Positions 50,395 to 59,579 of a stretch of DNA of 64,000 nt are shown here, piece by piece. Numbering within the stretch: position 1 is the first letter of the stretch; every line of letters starts with the position of its first letter. The notes under the pieces are model-generated. The model made no database searches, was not told where the DNA came from, and saw only the letters and a program-made list of their open reading frames with translations. The position numbers were made by a program, and so were the translations under genes. Source of the stretch: Leptospira sp. WS39.C2. Lineage in GTDB: Bacteria > Spirochaetota > Leptospiria > Leptospirales > Leptospiraceae. Location of the stretch: NCBI RefSeq assembly GCF_040833965.1, contig NZ_CP162142.1:2720001-2784000 (forward strand), written 5' to 3'.

Positions 50395-51414
50395 ATGACC
50401 CAATTCAAAAAAAAATCACCAATCCTCTCTCCATTATTCATAGCACTCATTGTCCTCCACTCTCTATTTGTGGATTATACAGTTCAATTTCCAGAGTTTA
50501 TCAGTTCGGAACCATCAGAAACAAATTTAGAAACAATTAAACCAAAGGTGATTGCTGAAAATGGAGTCATTGGTAGAATCTCTTACTTAGAATCTTTTTT
50601 AGTCGAAATTGAATCTAAAGAATTACCAATTGATACAGATTTAGAAGACACAAAAGACAACGTCAAACGTGTGCTAATCGGCCAAAAACTTTTACTCGGT
50701 CTACTGCTATTTTATTTGTTTTTAACATTTTCCACAACAATGACTTATGTGTTTCGTGTTTGGTTTCATAAATCATTGGCTCATGTATTGTATCCAGTTT
50801 CTCTCATTGTTTTATTGCCAAAAATATTTTTCCAATTGAACCTAATGGTCCAAAAAGATATTTTTTCTTATTTTTACTTTGTGTTCCTTTTGTTCACTTA
50901 TATTATCACCATCCTCGCATATCGGACAATCATCAAAGATAAGGAACCTTACGAAGGATTTCAATCCTTACAATTTTCATCCTCCTTAGAAGAAGAAGGT
51001 AGGTCTCCAGGTCACACAAAAACAGGTTCTTATTTAGCACCGATTTTTCATGTATTTGTGATCATTTTGATTGGAATTTTAATTGGGAATTTGATTTATA
51101 TCCCACTTTTCCTCTTACAAAAACATTATGTAAGTGAGTTTAGTTACTTTATATTCTTTTTAATTGGAATGTTATCCGTATTTTATATCTTCAACTACAA
51201 CAAAGTGGGTGGAGAATCCAAAAACACTAAATGGCAAAATTTATCTGTTAGTTTTGCATATTTACAATATCGTTTTTTAAGGAATGGATTTTTCTCCATC
51301 TTTAGTACGATACTCATCATTTTGTTTGTAACTTTTTTGTTTAGTTTATTACTCTTTAATATTGATCTCATCCAACACAATTTGGGATTATTTGGAAAAA
51401 CAACAGAGTTTTAA
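50395..51414 (+). CDS. Integral membrane protein, unknown
   Basis: 339 residues with about six hydrophobic segments, one at the N-terminus, and a charged loop at about 30-95. The polytopic character and Phe-rich helices are clear, but no motif is known to me. It forms a two-gene unit with the tail-anchored protein and is convergent with the YwqK-like gene (two bases between stops). Confidence 0.65.
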   Translation: MTQFKKKSPILSPLFIALIVLHSLFVDYTVQFPEFISSEPSETNLETIKPKVIAENGVIGRISYLESFLVEIESKELPIDTDLEDTKDNVKRVLIGQKLLLGLLLFYLFLTFSTTMTYVFRVWFHKSLAHVLYPVSLIVLLPKIFFQLNLMVQKDIFSYFYFVFLLFTYIITILAYRTIIKDKEPYEGFQSLQFSSSLEEEGRSPGHTKTGSYLAPIFHVFVIILIGILIGNLIYIPLFLLQKHYVSEFSYFIFFLIGMLSVFYIFNYNKVGGESKNTKWQNLSVSFAYLQYRFLRNGFFSIFSTILIILFVTFLFSLLLFNIDLIQHNLGLFGKTTEF

Positions 51415-51416
51415 AT

Positions 51417-52157
51417 TCAATTACATTCAGGTGTTTTGTTTTGTTTGACAATACACCAAGTTGATCCATTCGGATAATACGTATTACGCGAAAGTAATTC
51501 TCCAGATTCGGAATATAATTCAGACGCTTCTTTAACACCAGTTGGGTAATAATAAAACCACTCCCCAATTTTTTTATCTTCCGAATAACTTCCTTTAGCT
51601 TCTACTTTTGTATCTGGATAATACCGAACCCAATCTCCCGTTCGAAGCCCACCATCAAAAAAACCTTTTTCATTCAAACGACCATTTCGGAAATACCGAA
51701 AATATGCACCGTTTTCATTTCCAATTTCTGATGACTGGATCCAAAGTTGTTTTTTTCTGTAACCAACTTTGTAATTTTGTTCGATGTATATTTTTCCATC
51801 TGAAAAATAAAATTTCCAAAGCCCATCTCTTTCACCATTCACCATTTTTCCTTCCATAATGGTGTTTCCATCCAGATAATTTAATTTTTTTCCGAACCCA
51901 TCTGGTTGGCCAAGTGTGTTTACAGGCACCGTCGTAACAAGATTACCATTTTCATACCATTCACGATACAAACCTTCGCCAGTCTTTTGGTAGTAATTTG
52001 TTTTTTTATCAAAATTTGCATCTTTTGGAATGGAAGTCGGCCTATCCACACTTCCCTTACAAGGACCAAATACGATTCCTACGAGAAATACTAGGAAAAG
52101 TAAACAAACAAAAATCCAAATGGAATAGTCTTTAGTGGGTGTAGATGTAGATGTCAT
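51417..52157 (-). CDS. MORN/YwqK-type repeat protein with membrane anchor
   Basis: 246 residues with an N-terminal membrane helix (about 12-30) followed by a ladder of short repeats with the pattern G-x-W-x-x-Y-Y/F-x-x-G: EGLYREWYENGNLV, DGLWKFYFSDGKIY, NGAYFRYFRNGRLN, TGDWVRYYPDTKVE, IGEWFYYYPTGVKE. These YwqK/MORN-like repeats form elongated beta-sheets. The start overlaps the mscS end by 26 bases. Function unknown. Confidence 0.8.
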   Translation of the reverse strand: MTSTSTPTKDYSIWIFVCLLFLVFLVGIVFGPCKGSVDRPTSIPKDANFDKKTNYYQKTGEGLYREWYENGNLVTTVPVNTLGQPDGFGKKLNYLDGNTIMEGKMVNGERDGLWKFYFSDGKIYIEQNYKVGYRKKQLWIQSSEIGNENGAYFRYFRNGRLNEKGFFDGGLRTGDWVRYYPDTKVEAKGSYSEDKKIGEWFYYYPTGVKEASELYSESGELLSRNTYYPNGSTWCIVKQNKTPECN

Positions 52158-53028
52158 TTTCTTCTTTGAATTTGGTTAAGATTTCTTTTGAAATTAAAAT
52201 GCGATTGAGACGTTTGGAACGGATCGGTGTGAGATACCTCAAACACATCAAAATGGTTCCTTCTGGTTCGAGCGATGTATATACGATGGGAGTGGTTTTC
52301 CCAAGTCTAACTAAATAGTTTTTTGACATTTCTCGAATTTTTGATTCTACAAGTTCCGGGGCAAGTACCAACTCTTCATGTAAAATTTGAGAGCAAATTT
52401 TTTCTGCTTTTTCCCAATTCGATTTTAAATCCAAATAAATTCGGAATTCATCCCAAACAAAATCCATGGTTTCCGAGACGATAAAAAACCGATGTAATAC
52501 AATATTATAATTTGGGAAATGGATGAGACGATTTGTTGACTGTTCAAACCTTGGGTCTTGAGCAATTTCAAGTAAGGTAAACTTAAAAAAACCTATATTA
52601 ACAACATCCCCTTTTATGTTGTCAATTTCGATTCGGTCTCCCACTTTAAATCCATTGGCTCCCATGATCATAAACCAACCGACCATATTGAGCCAAACTT
52701 CTTTGAGAGAGATGACAATCCCCGCACCGGCAAGACCAAGCACGGTAGGGAGAAGTGACAAACTGGAAAAAATAACAGGTAAATAGGCAATTCCAAAAAC
52801 GAGTAAAAAACCCATCCTTGCCACTTTCCTACGGTTGTATTCGTGAACAGAATCTAATGCAGGTTTGATTCTTTCGACTAGAACCATTGTGATTTTATAA
52901 CAAATCACAGCAAAAACTACCATGTACGCAAAAAGAATCATGGTTTCAGCGAAATCTCTATTATGACTTCGTAGTATTGTTAACGGATTTAGATCGAGAT
53001 AAAATTCTTTAATACTTCCACTACCCAT
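52132..53028 (-). CDS. Small-conductance mechanosensitive channel (MscS family)
   Basis: 298 residues: three membrane segments, then the MscS pore and beta domain VLGLAGAGIVISLKEVW, NMVGWFMIMGANGFKVGDRI and VNIGFFKFTLLE, with a mixed C-terminal domain. MscS channels release solutes after osmotic downshock. The pore helix is less Gly/Ala-regular than in E. coli MscS. It overlaps aroB by eight bases. Confidence 0.88.
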   Translation of the reverse strand: MGSGSIKEFYLDLNPLTILRSHNRDFAETMILFAYMVVFAVICYKITMVLVERIKPALDSVHEYNRRKVARMGFLLVFGIAYLPVIFSSLSLLPTVLGLAGAGIVISLKEVWLNMVGWFMIMGANGFKVGDRIEIDNIKGDVVNIGFFKFTLLEIAQDPRFEQSTNRLIHFPNYNIVLHRFFIVSETMDFVWDEFRIYLDLKSNWEKAEKICSQILHEELVLAPELVESKIREMSKNYLVRLGKTTPIVYTSLEPEGTILMCLRYLTPIRSKRLNRILISKEILTKFKEENDIYIYTH

Positions 53029-54121
53029 GGAGCTTCATTCCTTTATGGCGTTTCAATATTTCAAGTATTGATTTCCTTTCGACTGCGACACCAAACTTTG
53101 GTTTGCCGAAGTCTTCTAATAGAACAAACTTTAAAGAATTCCCATCCTTTTTTTTGTCATGTTCCATGTGTTTTAGAACTAACTCAGGTTTTTCTTCTAA
53201 AATTGTTGGTAATTCCAATTGTGCCATCAGTGAAATTGCTTTTTGGAAATTGGATTCTGAAAAACCTAAAATTTCTTTCGATAATAATAATGCCGTCACA
53301 AGGCCAACGGATACTGCTTCCCCATGTGAGTATTTTTTGTATAAGGTTAGTGATTCGATGGCATGACCTGTTGTGTGGCCTAAATTGAGAACGGCCCGTA
53401 AACCAGATTCTTTTTCATCTTGGGAGACAATCTGAGACTTCACACGAACTGACTCTTCGATCGCATATTTTAAAGGCTCAGATTTTTCAAAAAAATCGGA
53501 TCGTTTGGATTTGGAAATTGTTTCAAAAAATTTGCCACCATCCAAAAACGAATGTTTTACGACTTCTGCAAGTCCGCAACTCCACTCTTTTTTAGGTAAG
53601 GTAGAAAGTGTAAATAGTGGAGCATAAACAAACTCAGGTTGGTAAAAGGCACCCACCATATTTTTCCCAGAGTCAACATTCACAGCCACCTTACCACCTA
53701 CAGAAGAATCCACACAAGCAAGTAAGCTCGTTGGTACCTGGACAAAACGTACACCTCTTTGGTAGGTGGCGGCAATGAACCCAGCGAAATCTCCCACCAC
53801 ACCACCACCAAAAGCAATGATCACAGCATTCCGATCGGCTTCAGCTTCGATGAGTTGGTGGTAAACTTTTTTCACTCGGTCAATGTGTTTGTTTTTTTCA
53901 CCAGATTTTAAGTAAATAAAAGTAAATGGGATGGAACTTACTTTTAGTTCTTTGATTAAATATTTTTCGTAAATGCCAGCAATCTCCCGGCTTGTGAGAA
54001 CAAAAATTTGTGATATTTTTTTTAGGGTTTTTAGTTTTTCAGAAAGACCAACAAAGTCTTCATGTAATTCAACGGGGTATAAAAAACCCGAACCGCTGAC
54101 TTCTCGTTCTGATAACTTCAT
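53021..54121 (-). CDS. aroB: 3-dehydroquinate synthase
   Basis: 366 residues of AroB: LKSGEKNKHIDRV, the NAD-binding AFGGGVVGDFAGFIAATYQRG, QVPTSLLACVDSSVGGKVAVN, FYQPEFVYAP, and the metal-binding HSFLDGG, LNLGHTTGHAIE and YSHGEAVSVG. It converts DAHP to 3-dehydroquinate in the shikimate pathway. It starts within the Nudix stop (ATGA), within a chain of overlapping genes from rnc to mscS. Confidence 0.95.
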   Translation of the reverse strand: MKLSEREVSGSGFLYPVELHEDFVGLSEKLKTLKKISQIFVLTSREIAGIYEKYLIKELKVSSIPFTFIYLKSGEKNKHIDRVKKVYHQLIEAEADRNAVIIAFGGGVVGDFAGFIAATYQRGVRFVQVPTSLLACVDSSVGGKVAVNVDSGKNMVGAFYQPEFVYAPLFTLSTLPKKEWSCGLAEVVKHSFLDGGKFFETISKSKRSDFFEKSEPLKYAIEESVRVKSQIVSQDEKESGLRAVLNLGHTTGHAIESLTLYKKYSHGEAVSVGLVTALLLSKEILGFSESNFQKAISLMAQLELPTILEEKPELVLKHMEHDKKKDGNSLKFVLLEDFGKPKFGVAVERKSILEILKRHKGMKLHG

Positions 54122-54582
54122 GGTTCATTCACCCATGGGCTTGAAATATATCGAGGTTTATTTGTGCTTTTAGCTCGAAAGTAATGTTTTATGTCAGGCC
54201 GCAAATCCATGCCCAAAATCTCTTTAGGAGTGAAATAACCAAAACCAGAGATCGCTTTTTCTTTCGCATTGAGGATGGGTAAAAGTTCTCTCACTTTTGT
54301 TAAAAATACAATTTGAATGAGATGTCTTTTTTTGTTGGGATCGATGGATTCGTTGAGTAATAAAAATTCAGTGAAACTCACTTCGAGAGACAATTCTTCT
54401 TTTAGTTCTCGTTTGAGTGCTTCTTCGCCAGATTCTCCAAATTCAATTCCTCCACCAGGAAGTAACCAGTACCCCGATTGTTTTTTCTGTTGTTGGACGA
54501 GTAAAATTTTACCTTTGGGATCTTGGATGAGAGCCGCGACACGGACTCGCATAGATTTGGATTTGAGTAAAAAATCGATCAT
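54118..54582 (-). CDS. Nudix hydrolase
   Basis: 154 residues. The Nudix box is Gly44-x5-Glu50-x7-Arg58-Glu59-Leu-x-Glu62-Glu63, with Ser in place of the final Gly. The preceding GYWLLPGGGIEFGES is typical. The enzyme hydrolyses a nucleoside diphosphate linked to X; the substrate is not predictable. Overlaps with rnc and aroB by four bases each. Confidence 0.88.
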   Translation of the reverse strand: MIDFLLKSKSMRVRVAALIQDPKGKILLVQQQKKQSGYWLLPGGGIEFGESGEEALKRELKEELSLEVSFTEFLLLNESIDPNKKRHLIQIVFLTKVRELLPILNAKEKAISGFGYFTPKEILGMDLRPDIKHYFRAKSTNKPRYISSPWVNEP

Positions 54583-55307
54583 AAAAGTTTTAAAAAACGA
54601 AGTGCTGCTTTTGCGGCCATTTGTTCGGCCCTTCTTTTATTTTTTCCATCACCGTTTGTTTGGAAATAATTTTCGCAAGAAACTGTAACAGAAAATTCTT
54701 TATCGTGGTCTGGCCCTTCTTCTTTCAATAGAACATACTCAGGTAATTTTTTCCATTTTTTTTGGCAAAATTCCTGTAAAATGGTTTTGTAATCTTTTGT
54801 CTCTTCTGCATTTTCTACTCCCTTTTCCATCTTTTGGAAGTGAGGCGTTAAAAAAATCCTGCAACTGTTCAAACCTTGGTCTAGGTATAATGCTCCTAAA
54901 AATGCTTCGAAACAATCTGCTTGTAGGTTCAGATTTGTTTCCCCTTTTTCCTTCTCCCCTTTACCTAAAAGTAAATAGTCCATAAAACGATAGAACCTCG
55001 CTAGTTTGGCAATGGCAGGGGTTGAGACCATTTTACTCTTGAGTTTCGCTAGGATCCCTTCCTTGCCCTTAGGAAGCGATTTGTAAAGGTATTCTGCAGC
55101 TAGGATGCCAAGGACAGAATCTCCTAAAAATTCCAATCGTTCGTTGTCAGATAAATACCGATCCGAATCTTCATTGGCAAATGACCTATGAACAAAAGCT
55201 AGGTGGAGGAGGGATACGTCTTTAAAACTTGTATCAGTTATCGATTGTAATTCTTTTAGAGAAGTGATTCTTTCGGGAGAAAGTTTGATGCGGATGGAAT
55301 TGGACAA
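54579..55307 (-). CDS. rnc: Ribonuclease III
   Basis: 242 residues: an N-terminal RNase III domain with the signature NERLEFLGDSVLGILAAEYL, ADCFEAFLGALYLDQG with the second acidic pair, and a C-terminal double-stranded-RNA-binding domain (TILQEFCQKKWKKLPEYVL to AEQMAAKAALRFL). It processes rRNA and structured RNA as a homodimer. It lies 53 bases after acpP, an order seen in many bacteria. Confidence 0.95.
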   Translation of the reverse strand: MSNSIRIKLSPERITSLKELQSITDTSFKDVSLLHLAFVHRSFANEDSDRYLSDNERLEFLGDSVLGILAAEYLYKSLPKGKEGILAKLKSKMVSTPAIAKLARFYRFMDYLLLGKGEKEKGETNLNLQADCFEAFLGALYLDQGLNSCRIFLTPHFQKMEKGVENAEETKDYKTILQEFCQKKWKKLPEYVLLKEEGPDHDKEFSVTVSCENYFQTNGDGKNKRRAEQMAAKAALRFLKLL

Positions 55308-55360
55308 GGGAAAAAGATCCGGGTTCCTCTATTCGGGGAACCCGGTTTTTGGATTGGGAA

Positions 55361-55594
55361 TTACCCCTTAAGTTTCTCGATGAATTTAATTACATCGCCT
55401 ACGGTTTGGATTTTTTCTGCGTCTTCATCAGAAATTTCCACACCAAACTCTTCTTCAAGAGCCATCACTAGTTCAACTGTGTCAAGAGAGTCAGCACCAA
55501 GATCATTGATGAAGTGAGCTTCAGGTGTAACTTCTGATTCATCAACACCAAGTTGTTCTACGATGATTGACTTAATTTTTTCGAAATCTGCCAT
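55361..55594 (-). CDS. acpP: Acyl carrier protein
   Basis: 77 residues from the ATG at 55594, which has GGAGG six bases upstream. The carrier motif [19 protein letters not shown] places the phosphopantetheine on Ser36. Strongly acidic, as normal for ACP. Its partner fatty-acid genes (fabG, plsX) are elsewhere in the window and no fabF follows. Confidence 0.96.
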   Translation of the reverse strand: MADFEKIKSIIVEQLGVDESEVTPEAHFINDLGADSLDTVELVMALEEEFGVEISDEDAEKIQTVGDVIKFIEKLKG

Positions 55595-55738
55595 TTTATA
55601 TCCTCCAGGCCACTGTGAACAGTGGGGCAAGTGTTAAATCGTTTTCCGCCAGGTATATATGTACGCCTAGCGTTTTTTTAAAATGAAATTGTCGGAATTT
55701 TTGGCAAGTCTAAATAGATTATTTTCCTCTTGAAACGT

Positions 55739-55766
55739 TTGACATCGTTCTAACATCACCTAATAT
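55739..55766 (+). promoter_or_regulatory. Sigma70-like promoter of the lipoprotein C gene
   Basis: TTGACA at 55739-55744 and TAATAT at 55761-55766, spacing 16 bases. It would give a long leader of about 200 bases before the ATG at 55972. Confidence 0.5.
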
Positions 55767-55875
55767 AGATTAAACGATAATTCCACATGAGAATCTGTGG
55801 AAAAAAGAACCAAGCTGTCTCGGAGTCCAGCGTATGACAATATCTTGCCCTGAAATCCAATGGATTGATCTATTT

Positions 55876-55905
55876 TAACAGATTTATATTCCGTTATAAC
55901 AGATT
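55876..55905 (+). promoter_or_regulatory. Direct repeat, possible operator
   Basis: TAACAGATT occurs at 55876-55884 and again at 55897-55905. The copies are 21 bases apart, two helical turns, so a dimeric regulator could bind both on one face. Confidence 0.35.
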
Positions 55906-55941
55906 CCACTTCCCCAAACGAAGAGGGAATCCGAAATCATC

Positions 55942-55963
55942 CCTAAGAAATTTATTTTTTAGG
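55942..55963 (+). promoter_or_regulatory. Hairpin covering the ribosome binding site of lipoprotein C
   Basis: CCTAA at 55942-55946 can pair with TTAGG at 55959-55963, with a second short AAAT/ATTT pairing inside. The right arm runs into the AGGAG ribosome binding site. The stem is short and AU-rich, so its stability is in doubt. Confidence 0.3.
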
Positions 55964-55971
55964 AGCCTTCC

Positions 55972-57558
55972 ATGATTCAGAAATGGACAAAAACTCTCTC
56001 TTCTCTTTTTTTACTTACCTCATTTGTTTTTTGTGCAGAAAAAAAAGACAATGATGATGCCTTACTTGCTGGGTTACTCTTCCTTGCTGCCAACCAAATC
56101 AAGGTGAATACTGCTACCGATTTGGTGAACGAATCAGCCGATGATTACAACCAAAACAATTGGGGACTCATCACTGGTTCCACCTTGAACCGATTTGTAT
56201 CCGATTGGACAGCAAACAAACCAAGCCATATCACAGGTAACCTCATTATCTTACAAACGGATGAGGCAAACCGCAGAACTGGCGATAGTCCTGGAAGAAA
56301 ACCCTATGTGAAAGCGGATCCAGAAAAAGGAGTCTATGTATATCGATTAAATGACTATACACCTTCAGGCTTACCTTTGGGTGGGTTTCGCTTTAACCAA
56401 ACAAGAGATTCAGGTCTTTTCAAAAATTCCGTTCGTTACCAAGCCAATGGCGAATTTGTGGATGATTGGTTAAATACATATGGAATCAATCCGACCAAAG
56501 ATTTAATTGTCTTTGCAGCGGGAACTGGAAATGGAACTATTCCTGCTTCAGCAATCACTACTTCTAGCGCAGGTCTTGCTGGAGCCATTCAAGACATCAC
56601 TAGAGGTGTGTATTGGTTGCGATACTGGGGAGTGGATATCAAACATTTGGCCATCCTCAACGGAAATCTAAGGAGCAATTTTGTTTTAACATATCCGACT
56701 CAAACAAGTGATTCTAGAAGTTCATTACCTGCCAAAGGTAACTTCACCGTGAAAAGCATTCGTGTAGATAATACAATTATCACCTCTGGCTTAGAAGATA
56801 TTTACGAAATCGCAAAAAACAATCTGGAAGCACAAATCCCTGGACTTACCACAAAACAGTTCTTAATTGATGCAAGGCCAACAAGTCAATTTGGAACAGG
56901 TAGAAGTGCTGGTGTTGTGGCCAATGGAAGTACGACTACTTACATTACTACTGGTTGGGACTCAGCTGGTGCGCCAGTGCAATGGGGTGCTACGGGTGAT
57001 TTAAACATTGATCTAAATGCTGGTAAAACTTATGTTCCTTTTGAAGGCAATATCAAAGGTGCAGTTTCATTTCCTTGGCTTGCTCTCTTCGAGGGATTTA
57101 CTGATGCAGGTGGAGTTGCAGATGATGCGGCGGCAGAAACAGCCTTCAATATTGGTTACCGTTATAAATCAAAATCTGCATTGAAAACAATTTTTACAAA
57201 CAAGGGTTATACTTCCGGTGCCACAGTTGTGAGCCAATGCCGGACCAATTTTGAAGCACAAGTCAATGGTTTTGCCGCTATTAATATTCTTGGATACCCA
57301 ACAACTTATTATGATGGATCGCTAGTAGAATGGACTTCATTAGTTGCAAGCCACCCTTCTTCCTCCTTAAACAAAGTTCCGACTGACTTTAAGTGGCGAA
57401 CTGATCTAAGTACTGTTAGTGTATTCGGTTATAACCCACAAATAAACAATGCAGGTACAGCAGGTGGAGCAATTGACAGAGTGAAATCAGCCGAAGTCGA
57501 TCTACAAGCAACCACCACAAAAAAATTCATTCAGGAAGACAAAGCTTATAAGTATTAA
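55972..57558 (+). CDS. Rhodanese-like lipoprotein C
   Basis: 528 residues; lipobox FVFC (Cys21). It is homologous to lipoproteins A and B along the whole length: SADDYNQNNWGLITGSTLNRF, TYGINPTKDLIVFAAG, VYWLRYWGVDIKHLAILNG, FLIDARPTS, FEGNIKGAVSFPW, and SQCRTNFEAQVNGFAAINI with Cys423 in the position of the rhodanese nucleophile. It is longer because of inserts at about 320-360 and near 385. It shares the last residues (EEDKAYK or QEDKAYK) with A. It stands apart from the cytochrome cluster, with its own promoter and terminator. Confidence 0.8.
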   Translation: MIQKWTKTLSSLFLLTSFVFCAEKKDNDDALLAGLLFLAANQIKVNTATDLVNESADDYNQNNWGLITGSTLNRFVSDWTANKPSHITGNLIILQTDEANRRTGDSPGRKPYVKADPEKGVYVYRLNDYTPSGLPLGGFRFNQTRDSGLFKNSVRYQANGEFVDDWLNTYGINPTKDLIVFAAGTGNGTIPASAITTSSAGLAGAIQDITRGVYWLRYWGVDIKHLAILNGNLRSNFVLTYPTQTSDSRSSLPAKGNFTVKSIRVDNTIITSGLEDIYEIAKNNLEAQIPGLTTKQFLIDARPTSQFGTGRSAGVVANGSTTTYITTGWDSAGAPVQWGATGDLNIDLNAGKTYVPFEGNIKGAVSFPWLALFEGFTDAGGVADDAAAETAFNIGYRYKSKSALKTIFTNKGYTSGATVVSQCRTNFEAQVNGFAAINILGYPTTYYDGSLVEWTSLVASHPSSSLNKVPTDFKWRTDLSTVSVFGYNPQINNAGTAGGAIDRVKSAEVDLQATTTKKFIQEDKAYKY

Positions 57559-57581
57559 ATTCTTTCCCAGTTTACACTTTC

Positions 57582-57605
57582 GTCTCTTGGTGAAAACCAA
57601 GAGAC
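57582..57605 (+). terminator. Intrinsic terminator after rhodanese-like lipoprotein C
   Basis: GTCTCTTGGT-GAAA-ACCAAGAGAC: a perfect 10-bp stem with a GAAA tetraloop, followed by a T-rich stretch. It should end the lipoprotein C message before the DUF1538 gene. Confidence 0.8.
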
Positions 57606-57663
57606 ATTCTTTTCCAACCTAAAATCCCTTTGCAAAAATGTTTTTGTCTGCCAGTTTGTCAAA

Positions 57664-59571
57664 ATGGCAAGGAACGAAAAAGAAGAATCCATTCACATAG
57701 GATTTCGTGAAGCAATCACACTCATAATACCTTATCTTCAAAAGAAATTATGGAGTCAGATCAAATCAGTATTCTGGATTGTTCTCTACTTATCCTTATT
57801 CCAATTGATCATTCTCCGTATTCCGATTAAAGAAGCGAGTGTCATCGCACTTGGAATCTCTGCTGTTGTATTTGGACTCACTTTTTTTTTAGAAGGATTG
57901 TTTCTTGGTCTCATGCCACTTGGTGAAGCATTGGGGCTGCGTTTACCTCAAAAATTAGGTATGATCAGCATCATGGTTTTTTCCCTATTGATGGGAATTG
58001 GAGCCACTCTCGCCGAACCTGCAATTACCATTCTTAAAGCGAGTGGTAGTAAAGTTTCCCCTTGGGAAGCTCCCTTATTGTATTATCTACTCAATGATGG
58101 AGCAGAATCATTATACCGTTCGATCGCCTTTGGAGTTGGGATTTCTGTAGTGATTGGAATGCTCCGTTTCCTTTACGGATTTCCTTTATCCAAAATACTT
58201 ATCCCCACTATTTTATTTTTGTTAGCGACAAGTGTTTACGCACAATTTGATGAAAACTTACAATTTATTTCGGGACTCGCTTGGGATTCAGGTGCTGTAA
58301 CAACAGGTCCTGTAACCGTTCCACTAGTTGTAGCATTGGGCATTGGAATCTCAAAAGTATCCGAAAAAAATGAACAGAGCAGTGCTTATGGTGTTGTAAC
58401 CTTAGCCTCTTTGTTTCCCATCCTTTCAGTATTTATAGTTGGTATGTACTTTTCCGGTAAACTTCCAAAACCAATGAGTGAAGAATCATTTTTTAAAACA
58501 GGAATCCACCTGCAAGAATCGAAACTTTTGTTAGGCGAAAAATTAAAAACATTTCATGCCAAAGAAAAATTTCAAACACAACAAATTTCCATTCAAACTA
58601 AGTTTCAAGGCATTAGCCATAAATTGTATGAAGCTTTTTTATTGGCAATTAGAGCAATATTGCCACTTTCAATATTTTTAATATTATTTTTATACCTAAT
58701 TTTAAGAGAAAAAATTCCAAATCCAGAAGAAGTTCAACTTGGAATACTTTTTTCAATCATAGGACTTACTATATTTAATTTTGGAATCATTTTTGGTTTA
58801 AATAAACTAGGTGATCAAGTTGGAGGCAAACTACCTTCCACATTCCGATCCATTGAACTAACTGATTCAACCAAATTCATACAAAACTTTAATCCCAAAG
58901 CGGTATTAAAAGCAGTAAATGAAGATGGCAAAGAAGAATCTTTTTTTTATCTAAAAGAAAGAAAGTTATATACTGGTATTCCTTATCATGAAGAAAACTG
59001 GAATCCAAAAAGTAAAATTTATGAATACATTCCAATTCATGGACCAATTTTTGGAAAAGAAGATAATCTTTTAGGATACATCGTAGTATTGTTATTTGCA
59101 TTCTTTTTAGGTTATAGTGCTACTTTGGCAGAACCGGCATTATCAGCTCTCGGTAATGCTGTCGAAGAAACTACAGTTGGTACGTTTCGGAAGTCCTTTC
59201 TCATACAATCCGTAGCTATCGGTGTTGGCATAGGAACCTTTATTGGAATGCTAAAAGTATTATTCGAACTTCCACTAGTTTGGATATTGGTTCCAATCTA
59301 TTTAACCTTACTTGTGTTAAATAAATTCAGTAAACCTGAGTTTATAGAAATCGCTTGGGATAGTGCTGGTGTAACTACAGGTCCAATCACAGTACCTTTA
59401 GTCATTGCCATGGGCCTTGGAATCGGAAACCAATTGGGAACAGTTGATGGATTTGGAATTTTAGCATGTGCATCTGCTTTCCCAATTCTCTCTGTTTTAG
59501 TCACAGGATTAATCGTTGAAAACTCACGAAAATTATCACTGAATGATATGGATTCTAAAACAAAATCATAA
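57664..59571 (+). CDS. DUF1538 membrane protein (tandem duplicated)
   Basis: 635 residues and about 16 membrane segments. Two homologous halves, each with the DUF1538 pattern: LMGIGATLAEPAITILK and LAWDSGAVTTGPVTVPLVVA in the first, YSATLAEPALSALG and IAWDSAGVTTGPITVPLVIA in the second. Pairs of inverted or repeated motifs with WDSG/TTGP look like those of ion or substrate transporters. Substrate is unknown. The next gene, a triple PII-like protein, begins 8 bases later, suggesting nucleotide-controlled transport. Confidence 0.87.
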   Translation: MARNEKEESIHIGFREAITLIIPYLQKKLWSQIKSVFWIVLYLSLFQLIILRIPIKEASVIALGISAVVFGLTFFLEGLFLGLMPLGEALGLRLPQKLGMISIMVFSLLMGIGATLAEPAITILKASGSKVSPWEAPLLYYLLNDGAESLYRSIAFGVGISVVIGMLRFLYGFPLSKILIPTILFLLATSVYAQFDENLQFISGLAWDSGAVTTGPVTVPLVVALGIGISKVSEKNEQSSAYGVVTLASLFPILSVFIVGMYFSGKLPKPMSEESFFKTGIHLQESKLLLGEKLKTFHAKEKFQTQQISIQTKFQGISHKLYEAFLLAIRAILPLSIFLILFLYLILREKIPNPEEVQLGILFSIIGLTIFNFGIIFGLNKLGDQVGGKLPSTFRSIELTDSTKFIQNFNPKAVLKAVNEDGKEESFFYLKERKLYTGIPYHEENWNPKSKIYEYIPIHGPIFGKEDNLLGYIVVLLFAFFLGYSATLAEPALSALGNAVEETTVGTFRKSFLIQSVAIGVGIGTFIGMLKVLFELPLVWILVPIYLTLLVLNKFSKPEFIEIAWDSAGVTTGPITVPLVIAMGLGIGNQLGTVDGFGILACASAFPILSVLVTGLIVENSRKLSLNDMDSKTKS

Positions 59572-59579
59572 AAAGTAAA

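Larger units (their letters stand above)
55595..55971. promoter_or_regulatory. 377-base intergenic region between acpP and rhodanese-like lipoprotein C
   Basis: It holds the acpP ribosome binding site, a short inverted repeat (CACTGT/ACAGTG at 55611-55624), a sigma70-like promoter pointing right, a direct repeat and a leader hairpin, each listed separately. Nothing coding is seen. Confidence 0.55.
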
